64,000 nt of DNA from an uncultured Oscillospiraceae bacterium (GCA_949299455.1 CASGAN010000003.1:140666-204665), one strand, 5' to 3'; positions 13,472 through 22,272 are shown, numbered from the stretch's first letter. Notes: generated by a model not told the origin, from the sequence alone. A program made the numbers and translations.

Positions 13472-14653
13472 TTATGTTTCAGTCAAATAGTCAATGACCG
13501 TTCTTGTTTCGCCGTGAGACTGATACACACGCGGAACACGCCGTCCAATCAGGCACATGAGTTCATAATGAATGGTGTGACAAGGCTGCGCCAGATCGTC
13601 AAATGAAATGGATTCAAGACCATCGCGTCCGACGACGGTGACCGTATCGCCCATTTGTACATCCAGAATCTCCGTAACATCCAAAATCAACTGATCCATG
13701 CAGATATTTCCGATGATCGGTGCGCGTTTTCCGCGGATCAGCATCGAACCTTTATTCGAAAGCAAGCGCGGATACCCGTCTGCATATCCGATCGGAACGG
13801 TAGCAACACGCATCGGATGAGATGACACAAATGTGCGGTTATATGAAACGGCAGTGGATGCCGGGATCTCTTTCACCATAGATACGGTGCTGTACAGCGA
13901 CATCACCGGTCTGAGCGCAAACGGAAGCGGTTCATGGCTCGGCGCATATCCGTACAGCACGATACCGGCCCGCGCCAAATCAAATGATTCGCTGCTGCAA
14001 AATGCAATGCCTGCGCTGTTTTGCAAATGATACGAATCAAACCGAATGCCGCGTGTAAGCAATGCATCACGAATGGCACAAAAGCGCTCCATCTGCAGTT
14101 TGGTATATGCATCCGACAATGCATCGTGCGCATCTGCACTCGAAAAATGCGAAAACAGTCCGCAGCAATTTAATCCCGGCAGACAGCAAATACGTGCGAT
14201 CGCATCTGCCGCCGATTCTGTCGGCTCTGTACAAAAGCCGATCCGGCTCATGCCGGTGTCAAGCTTGATATGACAGTTGACACGCACCTGCTTTTCCTGA
14301 CACACCTCATTGAGTGCCAGCGCGTACTCCGCGGAAAATACGGCTTGTGAGATGCGGTTTTCCACAAGCTCCACTGCGGCTTCCGGCGGTGTATATCCCA
14401 AAATTAAAATTTTTCCGTTGATTCCGTGACGCCGTAAATTGAGTGCCTCGTTGATATTCGAAACCGCAAACGAACGAACGCCGGCATCATAAAGTGTCTG
14501 TGCAACCATACGGTCACCGTGGCCGTATGCATCCGCTTTCACAACTGCCATCACTGAAACTGATGACGGCAGATGTGCGCGAATCTGCGCATAATTAAAC
14601 TGAAGTGCGTCCAGATCAACAACCGCCCAGGTCCGTTTATAAAAATCTTTCAT
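13472..14653 (-). CDS. alr: Alanine racemase
   Basis: 393 residues from the ATG at 14653, close to the family norm. This start has GGGGGAA upstream; a longer open frame reaches 14704 but lacks a ribosome site and would add 17 atypical residues. The PLP-binding lysine lies in AVVKADAYGHG (about residue 39), GTGMSRIGF-type sequence follows near 140, and the C-terminal half holds the catalytic-tyrosine stretch SYNRTFVS and GNICMDQLILDV. The enzyme interconverts L- and D-alanine for peptidoglycan, and D-alanine matters for spores too. It lies downstream of a small membrane protein gene under one promoter. Confidence 0.95.
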   Translation of the reverse strand: MKDFYKRTWAVVDLDALQFNYAQIRAHLPSSVSVMAVVKADAYGHGDRMVAQTLYDAGVRSFAVSNINEALNLRRHGINGKILILGYTPPEAAVELVENRISQAVFSAEYALALNEVCQEKQVRVNCHIKLDTGMSRIGFCTEPTESAADAIARICCLPGLNCCGLFSHFSSADAHDALSDAYTKLQMERFCAIRDALLTRGIRFDSYHLQNSAGIAFCSSESFDLARAGIVLYGYAPSHEPLPFALRPVMSLYSTVSMVKEIPASTAVSYNRTFVSSHPMRVATVPIGYADGYPRLLSNKGSMLIRGKRAPIIGNICMDQLILDVTEILDVQMGDTVTVVGRDGLESISFDDLAQPCHTIHYELMCLIGRRVPRVYQSHGETRTVIDYLTET

Positions 14654-14700
14654 CAAAATGTTCCCCCATGCGAACTTCCGTATATTCGCACCGTATTTTA

Positions 14701-14883
14701 TCAATAGGTTTTATGTGTCAGCAGCGAAATGCCGGTAATGTTGAATAACACGGATCCCACAACGATCCAAAATCCAATCGTTGAAGCTGCAAGTGCCAAT
14801 GAAATCACGCCGATTGCAAACGCACAAATACCAATCAGCAGCACAATCCATCCAATTTTTCGAATCGGTGAAGCTTGTTTCAT
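14701..14883 (-). CDS. Small two-helix membrane protein of unknown function
   Basis: 60 residues, MKQASPIRK then two hydrophobic helices (about 10-32 and 34-54). The start at 14883 is supported by AAGGAGG 8-11 bases upstream; the longer frame to 14934 is not. It sits between a good promoter and alr, 47 bp upstream of alr, so the two are probably co-transcribed. No family recognised. Confidence 0.65.
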   Translation of the reverse strand: MKQASPIRKIGWIVLLIGICAFAIGVISLALAASTIGFWIVVGSVLFNITGISLLTHKTY

Positions 14884-14922
14884 ACGGATTTTCGCCTCCT
14901 TTTCTTTCTCAATGCTTTTATT

Positions 14923-14951
14923 ATCATACATCATTTTATGCGTAAAAACAA
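14923..14951 (-). promoter_or_regulatory. Promoter of the small membrane protein-alr unit
   Basis: Minus strand TTGTTT (14946-14951), 17-bp spacer, TATGAT (14923-14928). Confidence 0.6.
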
Positions 14952-15026
14952 CCGGAAAGAAGCGCTGCTTCTATTACGCTCTGTACAATCAGAAAGATAA
15001 AATGGGTTTTTAAACATATTCCACAC

Positions 15027-15120
15027 GGTTTTCAACAATGCTGATCAAAGAAACTGCGGAATCGCGCGGGTTTTCAACATGGTTCTCAACAGCTGTTGAA
15101 AACTTCTCCGCAATTCAACA
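15027..15120 (+). repeat. Cluster of GGTTTTCAACA repeats
   Basis: GGTTTTCAACA at 15027-15037 and 15069-15079, GGTTCTCAACA at 15081-15091, the inverted TGTTGAAAAC at 15094-15103, and a partial ATTCAACA at 15113-15120, all in the gap after tadA. Function unknown. Confidence 0.5.
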
Positions 15121-15141
15121 TTTACAGCTTGTATATTTCTC

Positions 15142-15597
15142 TTATTTCCGGAGCGTTTCAAAAAATTCGGAAAGCAGCGCTTTGCATGCAAATTCCCGAA
15201 TACCGCCGATCACCTGCGGCGTATGATTGAATCCCATCCGGCAAAAATCACAAAGTGTGCCGGCACATCCGGCTTTCACATCATACGCACCAAACACCAC
15301 CGTATCAATCCGCGCATTGATAATGGCACCCATACACATCGGACACGGCTCGAGTGTGACGTACAGCGTGCAGCCTGAAAGCCGCCACGACCCCACTGCC
15401 TCACATGCTGCTGCAATCGCGTTGATCTCCGCGTGTCCGAGCGCCGTGTGATTCTGTTCTCTGGTATTATGTCCGCGTGCAATCACGCAGCCGTCTTTGA
15501 CAATCACACACCCGATCGGCACATCCTGTGACGTGTGTGCACGCTTGGCTTCCTCGATGGCCAAATCCATATAATCAGAATGCTGTAATTTTCTCAT
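15142..15597 (-). CDS. tadA: tRNA-specific adenosine deaminase
   Basis: 151 residues with the full zinc and catalytic signature of the family: HAEINAI (about residue 57) and PCPMCMGAI (about 87). It converts the wobble adenosine of tRNA-Arg(ACG) to inosine and is normally essential. It begins 6 bp after the stop of the upstream membrane-protein gene, so the two form an operon. Cytidine-type deaminases with other targets are possible, but the length and the MDLAIEEAKRA start fit TadA. Confidence 0.92.
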   Translation of the reverse strand: MRKLQHSDYMDLAIEEAKRAHTSQDVPIGCVIVKDGCVIARGHNTREQNHTALGHAEINAIAAACEAVGSWRLSGCTLYVTLEPCPMCMGAIINARIDTVVFGAYDVKAGCAGTLCDFCRMGFNHTPQVIGGIREFACKALLSEFFETLRK

Positions 15598-15603
15598 ATG
15601 TGC

Positions 15604-16659
15604 TCACCCGATAATCTGAACGCTTTCAAATACGCGAATCAACAGCAAAAACAGCAAAACAAAAAAGAAAAATGTAGAGCAGAAATTCGCAAATTTTAGC
15701 CGATTGGTTGTGTGGTCATTCGGATGGATCAGGCGAAAGGCATTTTGATCGACGCGAATAAAATGAATACAGCACAAAAACGCAATCGCCAGAATCAGCA
15801 CACAGCTGACCAAGCAGATCACTTCCGCAAGCGATGGTTCCAGCATATTGCGCGCCAGATAAAACAGACTGCGGATCAAATCACAGCCGCCGCGTGCTAA
15901 AAGTGCCGTATGCAGACTTCCGCCGCGAATGACAAAATAGCCCGCACACAGCGAAAACACAAAGACCGAAACGGCTTCCCGTAAATCTTTTGCCATTAAA
16001 ACCGACAAAATCGCACACGCAAAAATGGCAAAACCATCGCCGTACCGACGCAATACCGTCAGTGCCATTCCGCGCAGAAACACTTCAAGCAGCAGTGAAA
16101 TCACAAGTGTCAGTGCGGTCTGCATCACAAACACATGAAATGAAAGAGATGCTGCTGATGTACTTGCCGAGAACACATATCCGAACGCTTCGGTAAACTC
16201 TCCAAGCATCATTCCCACAATTTCGCCAAGCAATCCAAACGCAATGATGACCGGAACACCAATAGCCATGACACCCTTTTGCACCGGCCGGAAAATGGGA
16301 GCATTTAAAAATGCAGTACGATATACAAGTGCTGTCAATGCAAGAATCGTCAGAACAACTATCAGATGTACAAAAAATAAAACGGATACATTGAGATAAT
16401 CAGACATCACAATCCATCCGGTCGACAGATTGATCGTGATATTCATGCCAAGATAATAAAACAAATAGATAAACGGCCGCACAAGCATCTGTGTAGCCAA
16501 AAAATACAAAAAAATCATGCAGCAAAAAAACGAAGAGGCATGGCGCAGCGAATTCAAATAGCGCAGACGGTTATTCACAGAAATAAACCCAAGCCCGTCA
16601 ATATACGTTAGACTTCCGTCCTCCGCTTGTTTTTCCGCCTTGTTCACGGTATGACGCAC
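15604..16659 (-). CDS. CPBP/CAAX-protease-like membrane protein with eroded active site
   Basis: 351 residues with about eight hydrophobic helices. The central part LLLEVFLRGMALTVLRRYG corresponds to motif 1 (EExxxR) of CPBP intramembrane proteases, but the first glutamate is a leucine, and the histidine motif region reads SLHTALLARGG without the usual following asparagine. The fold may survive while proteolysis is lost. The start is GTG at 16659 with AAGGAG upstream, and an extended -10 (TGGTATACT, 16689-16697) precedes it. It is co-transcribed with tadA. The assignment rests on those motifs only. Confidence 0.55.
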   Translation of the reverse strand: MRHTVNKAEKQAEDGSLTYIDGLGFISVNNRLRYLNSLRHASSFFCCMIFLYFLATQMLVRPFIYLFYYLGMNITINLSTGWIVMSDYLNVSVLFFVHLIVVLTILALTALVYRTAFLNAPIFRPVQKGVMAIGVPVIIAFGLLGEIVGMMLGEFTEAFGYVFSASTSAASLSFHVFVMQTALTLVISLLLEVFLRGMALTVLRRYGDGFAIFACAILSVLMAKDLREAVSVFVFSLCAGYFVIRGGSLHTALLARGGCDLIRSLFYLARNMLEPSLAEVICLVSCVLILAIAFLCCIHFIRVDQNAFRLIHPNDHTTNRLKFANFCSTFFFFVLLFLLLIRVFESVQIIG

Positions 16660-16761
16660 AAGAATGCTCCTTTCCGAGTCTTTTTTTCAGTATACCACAA
16701 ACCGTCAGACCGTTTGAATCGTTTTTGTAAACATTTCGCAAGTTCGCCGCTTCATCCATGT

Positions 16762-16794
16762 AAAAAAAGGCACGAATCATTTGACTCGTGCCTT
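16762..16794 (-). terminator. Terminator of the ThuA-oxidoreductase operon
   Basis: AAGGCACGA (16767-16775) pairs with TCGTGCCTT (16786-16794), and the minus-strand transcript then runs into seven U residues. Confidence 0.85.
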
Positions 16795-16817
16795 GTTCGA
16801 TGAAAACAATCTCTGAA

Positions 16818-17918
16818 TTAGTCCAAAATCCCCTTCAGGACAGCCGGTTTCATCGGTGCTTTCCGTTCAAAATGTGTGGTCAGCGGAATCGTTTTCTGTG
16901 CGTCGCTGCTCTTTTTGAATGCTGTGAGGATTTCCAGCACATGCAGTGTCTGTTCATACGACGCGCGCGGATCACGTCCTGTTTCCAGCGCTTTTGCCAT
17001 ATCTGCAAGACCCAGTGCACGGCTGTTTTCTTCATAATCAAACAGCAGCGGAAGCTCTTTCATCTCATGATCACGGCTGTGGAACAATTTGATCGGACCG
17101 CCGAATCCGTTCGGGTCCGGCACAATCAGCGTTCCCTCACTGCCGTAAATTTCAAACCGCGGCTGTGTCGGATAATACACGTCAAACGTGGTGAAAATGG
17201 TTCCCGCAACACCACTGTCAAAATGAAGCATACCCATAACAGAGGTGGGGACATTGACCTGAATGGTCTCGCCGGCATGCGGTTCGCTTGTAATCATACG
17301 GGTCTCAAACGGTGTTTTTGTTACGCCGGTAATCGCCTTGACGCCGCCCAGCAGGTTTATCAGTGCTGTGACATAGTACGGTCCCATATCCATCATCGGA
17401 CCGCCGCCGTACTGATAGTAAAAATCCGGATCGGGATGCCACGATTCATGGCCGCGGCAGATCATAAACGCCGCCGCACCGACCGGTTCACCGATCATAC
17501 CGCTGTCAATCAGCTTGCGGCACGTCTGGATGCCTGCACCTAAAAATGTGTCCGGTGCGCCGCCGATCATACGGTTTTGCTCCTTTGCAATACGCACAAG
17601 CTCGAGTCCCTCTTCAAACGAAGCACCCATCGGTTTTTCAGAATAGACGTGTTTGCCTGCCAGCAGTGCACCCTTGCTGACTTCAAAGTGCTCATATGGT
17701 CTTGTCAGATTTAATACAATGTCGATTTCATCGTCATCAAACAATTCTTCCATCGTATCATAAATTTTCGGAACATTGTACCGCTCTTTTGCGGATTCCG
17801 CCCGTTCTTTAATCAGGTCACAAACTGCAACCAACTCGATCTCCGGGAAATGCTTTGTAATATTTTCAAGATAGATGCCGCTGATTGCACCGACACCGAC
17901 CATTCCGACTTTCATCAT
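16818..17918 (-). CDS. Gfo/Idh/MocA-family oxidoreductase
   Basis: 366 residues from the ATG at 17918, which has GGGAGG 9 bases upstream; the open frame extends to 17996 through the ThuA stop and is not likely used. An N-terminal Rossmann domain (VGMVGVGAISGIY) binds NAD(P), the EKPMG motif (about residue 95) gives the conserved lysine, and a C-terminal Gfo/Idh domain follows with GGGPMMDMGPYY near 180. Members oxidise or reduce sugars and inositols. It follows the ThuA-like gene by 19 bp; the pair is common in sugar catabolism loci. Substrate unknown. Confidence 0.88.
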   Translation of the reverse strand: MMKVGMVGVGAISGIYLENITKHFPEIELVAVCDLIKERAESAKERYNVPKIYDTMEELFDDDEIDIVLNLTRPYEHFEVSKGALLAGKHVYSEKPMGASFEEGLELVRIAKEQNRMIGGAPDTFLGAGIQTCRKLIDSGMIGEPVGAAAFMICRGHESWHPDPDFYYQYGGGPMMDMGPYYVTALINLLGGVKAITGVTKTPFETRMITSEPHAGETIQVNVPTSVMGMLHFDSGVAGTIFTTFDVYYPTQPRFEIYGSEGTLIVPDPNGFGGPIKLFHSRDHEMKELPLLFDYEENSRALGLADMAKALETGRDPRASYEQTLHVLEILTAFKKSSDAQKTIPLTTHFERKAPMKPAVLKGILD

Positions 17919-17937
17919 TGTGAATTTCCTCCCGCAG

Positions 17938-18660
17938 TTAATACATTTTTGCGCTGTTTTCAAACCGCTCCGTTGTAAGATGATGTTCTTCTGCAAACGC
18001 TTTGCCTTCTCCTGCCCAAACCATGCCGCGCTCCATCAGAACTTCGGCAGTCGGCGATGTGTCAAACACATCGTCATGATGGCCAAGCGATGTGTAAAAC
18101 ACACGTCCGTTTCCCCAGAATTTCGTCCAGCATACCGGCATATCAACCGGTTTGTTGGAAATATGGTTGTATGTCACAAGCGGGAAACGTGTGGTTGCAA
18201 GCACCTCAATCGCCGGATCGATGTGCAGATAATAGTGCTCACTGCAAACTTCGAAATCAGAAAGCCCTTCTGTAATTGGACTAGAGCCGTGACAGATATT
18301 GACCGTATACGTAATGCCGTCCCCGCCCGGATGGCTCACCCACTGTCCGCCGGTCATAAACTGCCATTCTGTATCCTGACGGAATGCATCACACATACCG
18401 CCGTGGCATCCTGCCAGTCCGACACCTGCACAAACTGCCGCCGAGATGTTTTGCACGTACTGGTGATCAATTTCGCCCATCGTCCAGCATGCAACAATCA
18501 GGTCAAGCTGTTTTAACGCCTCTGCATCGGCAAGGCAGTCCAGCGTATCAGAAATCGTGACCTCATAGCCGTGCTTTTTGAGCAGCGATGCAAACCGTTT
18601 TGAAGTGAGCTGCGGCTCATGGCCATCCCATCCTCCTTGAAAAATCAATGCGCGTTTCAT
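17938..18660 (-). CDS. ThuA-like domain protein
   Basis: 240 residues from the ATG at 18660, supported by AAAGGAGG upstream. The sequence (MKRALIFQGGWDGHEPQ, CWTMGEIDHQYV, LAGCHGGMCDAFR, SHPGGDGITY, GRVFYTSLGHHDDVF) is the class-I-glutamine-amidotransferase-like fold of ThuA, linked to trehalose and sugar catabolism with Gfo/Idh partners. The fold's usual nucleophile cysteine is at the CHGG position. It is the first gene of a two-gene operon divergent from an AraC regulator. Confidence 0.88.
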   Translation of the reverse strand: MKRALIFQGGWDGHEPQLTSKRFASLLKKHGYEVTISDTLDCLADAEALKQLDLIVACWTMGEIDHQYVQNISAAVCAGVGLAGCHGGMCDAFRQDTEWQFMTGGQWVSHPGGDGITYTVNICHGSSPITEGLSDFEVCSEHYYLHIDPAIEVLATTRFPLVTYNHISNKPVDMPVCWTKFWGNGRVFYTSLGHHDDVFDTSPTAEVLMERGMVWAGEGKAFAEEHHLTTERFENSAKMY

Positions 18661-18707
18661 TTCGAAACCTCCTTTGTAATGAAAAAAACGATTGACTTCC
18701 GTGCACA

Positions 18708-18798
18708 AAATGTGTGGTTTTTGTCCTGTTTCACTATTGACATTGTATCATGAAGCGGCGTATAATTCATAGCATAACCAGACAAAAAACACACATTT
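18708..18798. promoter_or_regulatory. Paired inverted operator half-sites for the AraC-type regulator
   Basis: AAATGTGTGGTTTTTGTC (18708-18725) and GACAAAAAACACACATTT (18781-18798) are reverse complements at 17 of 18 positions. Their centres are 73 bp apart, close to seven helical turns, and they straddle the promoter region between the divergent thuA and araC-type genes. This is the layout expected for two bound regulator dimers or a repression loop. Confidence 0.65.
18737..18766 (+). promoter_or_regulatory. Promoter of the AraC-type regulator
   Basis: TTGACA (18737-18742), 18-bp spacer, TATAAT (18761-18766). It lies between the two operator half-sites. Initiation near 18773 rules out the ATG at 18750 as the regulator's start. 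Confidence 0.8.
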
Positions 18799-18818
18799 AT
18801 TGCAGGAGGGTGGAAAGG

Positions 18819-19649
18819 TTGCTGCCTTTTTATGAATATCGAACCGATCTGCTTCGTGTGGAAGAAGGAGAAGGGTTATCTTTTCCGCCGCATTTGCACG
18901 TGTCACTCGAACTTTTATATGTAAGATCGGGTACAATGCGCACATTCATCGGTGAAAAGGAATACGACGTCCATGCCGGTGACATCGCGTTTATTTTTCC
19001 GAATACGGTTCATGCATATGAATATGCACAAAACGGTGTTCCGGCTGAGTTTTTGATGCTGATATACAATGATACGCTTTCAAAATCCCTGCAAACACTT
19101 TTACATGAAGCACTTCCTCAAACGCCGGTGATTCTAAGCGACAAGGTTCATCCTGATATTGTCTATGCGCTGCATGCACTGAAAACAGAACAGGAAAATG
19201 AGCGGCAAGAGGAAGTGATCACACTGCTCATCAAGCTTATCATGGCGCGTGCTGCGCCTTTGCTTTCGTTTTCCTATATGGAAGATACACGCGCTGGTTT
19301 GGGCGGTGAAGTCATCGAATATATTGTCAGACATTACCGCGAACCGCTCTGTCTTGAAGATTTATCGCACAAATTCGGTGTGAGCCGTTATCGTATTTCA
19401 CGCATTTTTTCAAATATGATTAAAACAAGCTTCCACGAATATGTCAATATGCTGCGAATTGGTTATGCACAAAAATGCTTAATCGAAACAGATCTTCCGG
19501 TTTTGCAGATTGCGTTTGACAGCGGATTTGAAAATCAACAGTCATTCAATCGGGTGTTCAAGCAAAAAACAGGTTTGACACCGCTCACATACCGAAAAAA
19601 ACAAAAGCAAGAAAGGATGAATTGTGATGAATCATTGCTTAACGGTTGA
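18819..19649 (+). CDS. AraC-family transcriptional regulator with cupin sensor domain
   Basis: 276 residues from a TTG at 18819, chosen because AGGAGGG is 8 bases upstream and the in-frame ATG at 18750 lies before the predicted transcription start. The N-terminal cupin (HLHVSLELLYVRSGTMR, HAGDIAFIFPNTVHAYEY) binds a small sugar-like ligand. The C-terminal pair of helix-turn-helix units (about 175-272) includes LSHKFGVSRYRISRIF and IAFDSGFENQQSFNRVFKQKTGLTPLTYRK. It is divergent from thuA-gfo and overlaps the UroD-family gene, so it probably controls both sides. Confidence 0.92.
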   Translation: MLPFYEYRTDLLRVEEGEGLSFPPHLHVSLELLYVRSGTMRTFIGEKEYDVHAGDIAFIFPNTVHAYEYAQNGVPAEFLMLIYNDTLSKSLQTLLHEALPQTPVILSDKVHPDIVYALHALKTEQENERQEEVITLLIKLIMARAAPLLSFSYMEDTRAGLGGEVIEYIVRHYREPLCLEDLSHKFGVSRYRISRIFSNMIKTSFHEYVNMLRIGYAQKCLIETDLPVLQIAFDSGFENQQSFNRVFKQKTGLTPLTYRKKQKQERMNCDESLLNG

Positions 19650-20664
19650 TCAAATGAACCAAGTCATCGAAGGAAAGGGACACGTCTCGCGTATTCCGAT
19701 TACGTATCGTTTTTGGATCAATCCGGAAACATTTGGTGAACGAAAAACTGAGGCAAAAGAAATCTTGGATGCGTATCCGGAGGATGTTGTTTCGAGATTG
19801 ATTCGCATTCCGGATGTGTTTGATGCACCGGAGGACGACAAAACATATCGCTGGGTACAAAAAGAGCGACCGAATCAAGAGAAAAAACTTGGCATTGATG
19901 CAGTGGTTGCAATCGAAGATTGGGATGAGCTTGACGACGTGCTCGAGCACTTTCCTGATCCAAACTATGTCAATTTATTCGCGCCGGGTCCGGATGCAGA
20001 CGGTAAATATGTGCTCGCCAACTGGTGGTACTGTCTGTTTGAACGTCTGTGGTCACTGCGCGGTATGGAAAATGCGCTGACAGATTTTTATACCAACCCG
20101 GACGAAGTGCATCGTCTATTTGATGCACTGACGAACTTCTATTGTCGTGTGATTGAACGTTCCGCAAAAGAGCTCCATGCAAACGGTATCTTTACTTCTG
20201 ACGATATCGGTACACAAAACGGCCCGTTCTTCTCGCTTGACATTTTCCGTACCTTCTTCAAGCCGTATTATAAACGGCTGATTGATACGGCACATGCAAA
20301 TGGAATGCATTTCTGGCTGCACACCTGCGGAAACATTGAAATGTTCCTGCCAGAGTTCATCGAAATTGGTCTGGATGTCATTCATCCGATTCAAAAATAT
20401 ACGATGGAGGAAGCGCATATCGCCAAAACGTACGGCGACAAAATCTGCATTTGGGCAGGATTTGACGTACAGCAGACAATTCCTTATGGAACACCGGAAG
20501 ATGTGCGAAAAGAAGTTCGTTTCTTGATCGATACGTACTATCGCAACGATGGACGCTTCATTCTGACACTTGGAAACGCTGCAACTGCTGATACGCCACT
20601 TGATAGTTTACGTGCATTACTTGAAGAAACCGTATCTTACGGTACACAAAAATGTGCAGAATAA
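19627..20664 (+). CDS. Uroporphyrinogen decarboxylase-family protein (not haem UroD)
   Basis: 345 residues. The URO-D/MtaA barrel is recognisable from FTSDDIGTQNGPFFSLDIFRTF near residue 195, HTCGNIEMFLPEFIEIGLDVIHPIQ near 235 and a C-terminal GNAATADTPLDSLRALLEE. The N-terminal RIPITYRFW replaces the arginine-rich substrate loop of true UroD. Such relatives include corrinoid methyltransferases and enzymes of unknown function in sugar loci. The ATG at 19627 (or GTG at 19624) follows AAGGATG and lies inside the regulator's 3' end, so translation is coupled. No haem genes are nearby. Confidence 0.8.
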   Translation: MNHCLTVDQMNQVIEGKGHVSRIPITYRFWINPETFGERKTEAKEILDAYPEDVVSRLIRIPDVFDAPEDDKTYRWVQKERPNQEKKLGIDAVVAIEDWDELDDVLEHFPDPNYVNLFAPGPDADGKYVLANWWYCLFERLWSLRGMENALTDFYTNPDEVHRLFDALTNFYCRVIERSAKELHANGIFTSDDIGTQNGPFFSLDIFRTFFKPYYKRLIDTAHANGMHFWLHTCGNIEMFLPEFIEIGLDVIHPIQKYTMEEAHIAKTYGDKICIWAGFDVQQTIPYGTPEDVRKEVRFLIDTYYRNDGRFILTLGNAATADTPLDSLRALLEETVSYGTQKCAE

Positions 20665-20680
20665 AATAATTATAATTAAA

Positions 20681-20715
20681 GAACAGGCAAATCAAATGAT
20701 TTGCCTGTTCTTTTT
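20681..20715 (+). terminator. Terminator of the AraC-UroD operon
   Basis: A perfect 14-bp stem, GAACAGGCAAATCA (20681-20694) with its complement (20697-20710), followed by T5. Confidence 0.92.
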
Positions 20716-20734
20716 CATTTCTTTAAAGCATATA

Positions 20735-20767
20735 AAAAAAGAGAACCCAAATGGGTTCTCTTTTTTT
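20735..20767 (-). terminator. Terminator of the sugar ABC transporter operon
   Basis: GAGAACCC/GGGTTCTC (20741-20748 and 20753-20760) flanked by A7 and T7, convergent to the terminator just before it. Confidence 0.9.
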
Positions 20768-20781
20768 CATAATCTTATCGA

Positions 20782-22272
20782 TTATTTACCAAGATATTCG
20801 TCAACCTGTTTCTGGCACTCTTCGATAATCTTTTTGTAGCCAGCTGCGTCAAGTTTCGATTTCATCTCAGAGATGGTTGCGTCAACATCTTCATATGCGC
20901 CGCAAGCCAGTGCACCCTGATACTGCTGGAAGATAGATGTGCAAGCTGCGATCTCAGATTTAACGCTCTCTTCTACGAATGTGAAGCTGATCAGTTTGGT
21001 CGGCTCTGCACTGATGGACATCTCTTTGACGTTCTCGTACATATCCGGTGCTGCCGGAGCTGCCGGAGTCATGATCCAGGTAGAAGCCTGTGCGAAGGAG
21101 CCCGGTGCCCAGCTATCATTCAGAGTTTTGATAGTGCCTTCCGAAGTTTTCTCCCAGTTTGTACCCTCAACGCCGAATGCCAGCATGTTTCTGTAATCGG
21201 TGTCGGTGTTGATGTACTGCAGGTATTTCAGAGCTGCTTCTTTTTTCTGAGAACCAGCGAAGATACCGTTCATAGAACCGAGGATGTTTGCTCTGGAGAT
21301 GATCGGTTTGTGCTGCTCTTTGATTGCAACAGTGTAGTCTTTGTTGTTGCCCCAAACAGCTTCTGCACCGTACCAGCCCTGTGCTTTGCTCACAACGATG
21401 AACTGAAGTTCATTTTCAATCTGCTGTGCGTCCTGGTTTACGAGGCCTTCTTTTCTCCACATAGCCATCTCTCTGTAGTCAGCGAGTGTCTCTTCATCGT
21501 CGAAAGTGGAAACGATTTTTACTTCTTCATCGCCCAGTTTGTCAGCGATGTAGAGATTGCCGTTGATCATATCCCAACGAGCTGCTTGGAAACCGTTCAG
21601 ACCGGATTTGTTGAAGTTCAGCGGAGCAGTCAGATCGTGCGGATACGGATCGCCGCCGTTGTCAACGTATGCTTTGATTTTGCGGAGCAACGGAGTAACA
21701 GTGGACAGTGCTGTGCCTGCATCGTTGAACTCTTTTTCAGCGCCGACTTTGTCAAAGACATACTCTTTGTTACAGGTCCAGAAGTTCTGAGCTGCAGTAT
21801 CTTTTGTTGTCGGAACAGCATAAATTTTGCCGTCAACAGTAGCTGCTTCCCAGAAGAACTCCGGCATGGAGTTGTACAGTTTCTGGAACTGCTCTTCTTT
21901 CAGCATGTCAGTCAGATCAGCCAGGAAGCCGGACTGTGCAGAAGAAAGATAGTTTGCGAACCATGCACATGTGAATGCGATGTCATCTTTTTGACCAGTG
22001 GACAGAGCTGTTTTCAGTTTCTGGTCATTGTCTGTTGCCCAGTTGAATTTGACGGTAACGCCAATGTCCTTAGCAGACTTCTCATTGAGTGCTGCGATAA
22101 CCGGATCCGGATCTTTCGGAGCAACGCCCCAATGCCACCAGACGATTTCAACCGGGTCTTCCGGTGTGCCGCTTCCGCCGCCATTGCTAGTGTTGTTGTT
22201 GCATGCTGCGAACATCGATGCAACCATAGCCAAAGCGAGCAGGAGAGACAACAGTTTGATTTTGCCTTTCAT
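20782..22272 (-). CDS. Sugar ABC transporter substrate-binding lipoprotein (LplA-like)
   Basis: 496 residues. A lipoprotein signal (MKGKIKLLSLLLALAMVASMFAAC) puts the lipid-bearing cysteine at 23, followed by an Asn/Gly/Ser linker. The mature part is a large family-1-type extracellular binding protein like LplA/YtcQ, which bind oligosaccharides. AGGAGG precedes the ATG. It is the last gene of a three-gene importer operon; no ATPase gene is present, as is usual for this type, which borrows a shared MsmX-like ATPase. The neighbouring GH38 enzyme points to mannose-containing glycans. Confidence 0.9.
   Translation of the reverse strand: MKGKIKLLSLLLALAMVASMFAACNNNTSNGGGSGTPEDPVEIVWWHWGVAPKDPDPVIAALNEKSAKDIGVTVKFNWATDNDQKLKTALSTGQKDDIAFTCAWFANYLSSAQSGFLADLTDMLKEEQFQKLYNSMPEFFWEAATVDGKIYAVPTTKDTAAQNFWTCNKEYVFDKVGAEKEFNDAGTALSTVTPLLRKIKAYVDNGGDPYPHDLTAPLNFNKSGLNGFQAARWDMINGNLYIADKLGDEEVKIVSTFDDEETLADYREMAMWRKEGLVNQDAQQIENELQFIVVSKAQGWYGAEAVWGNNKDYTVAIKEQHKPIISRANILGSMNGIFAGSQKKEAALKYLQYINTDTDYRNMLAFGVEGTNWEKTSEGTIKTLNDSWAPGSFAQASTWIMTPAAPAAPDMYENVKEMSISAEPTKLISFTFVEESVKSEIAACTSIFQQYQGALACGAYEDVDATISEMKSKLDAAGYKKIIEECQKQVDEYLGK

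Noticed and set aside
15027-15120. Replication origin (DnaA boxes)
   Set aside because: The repeats do not match TTATCCACA, and no dnaA or dnaN gene is near.
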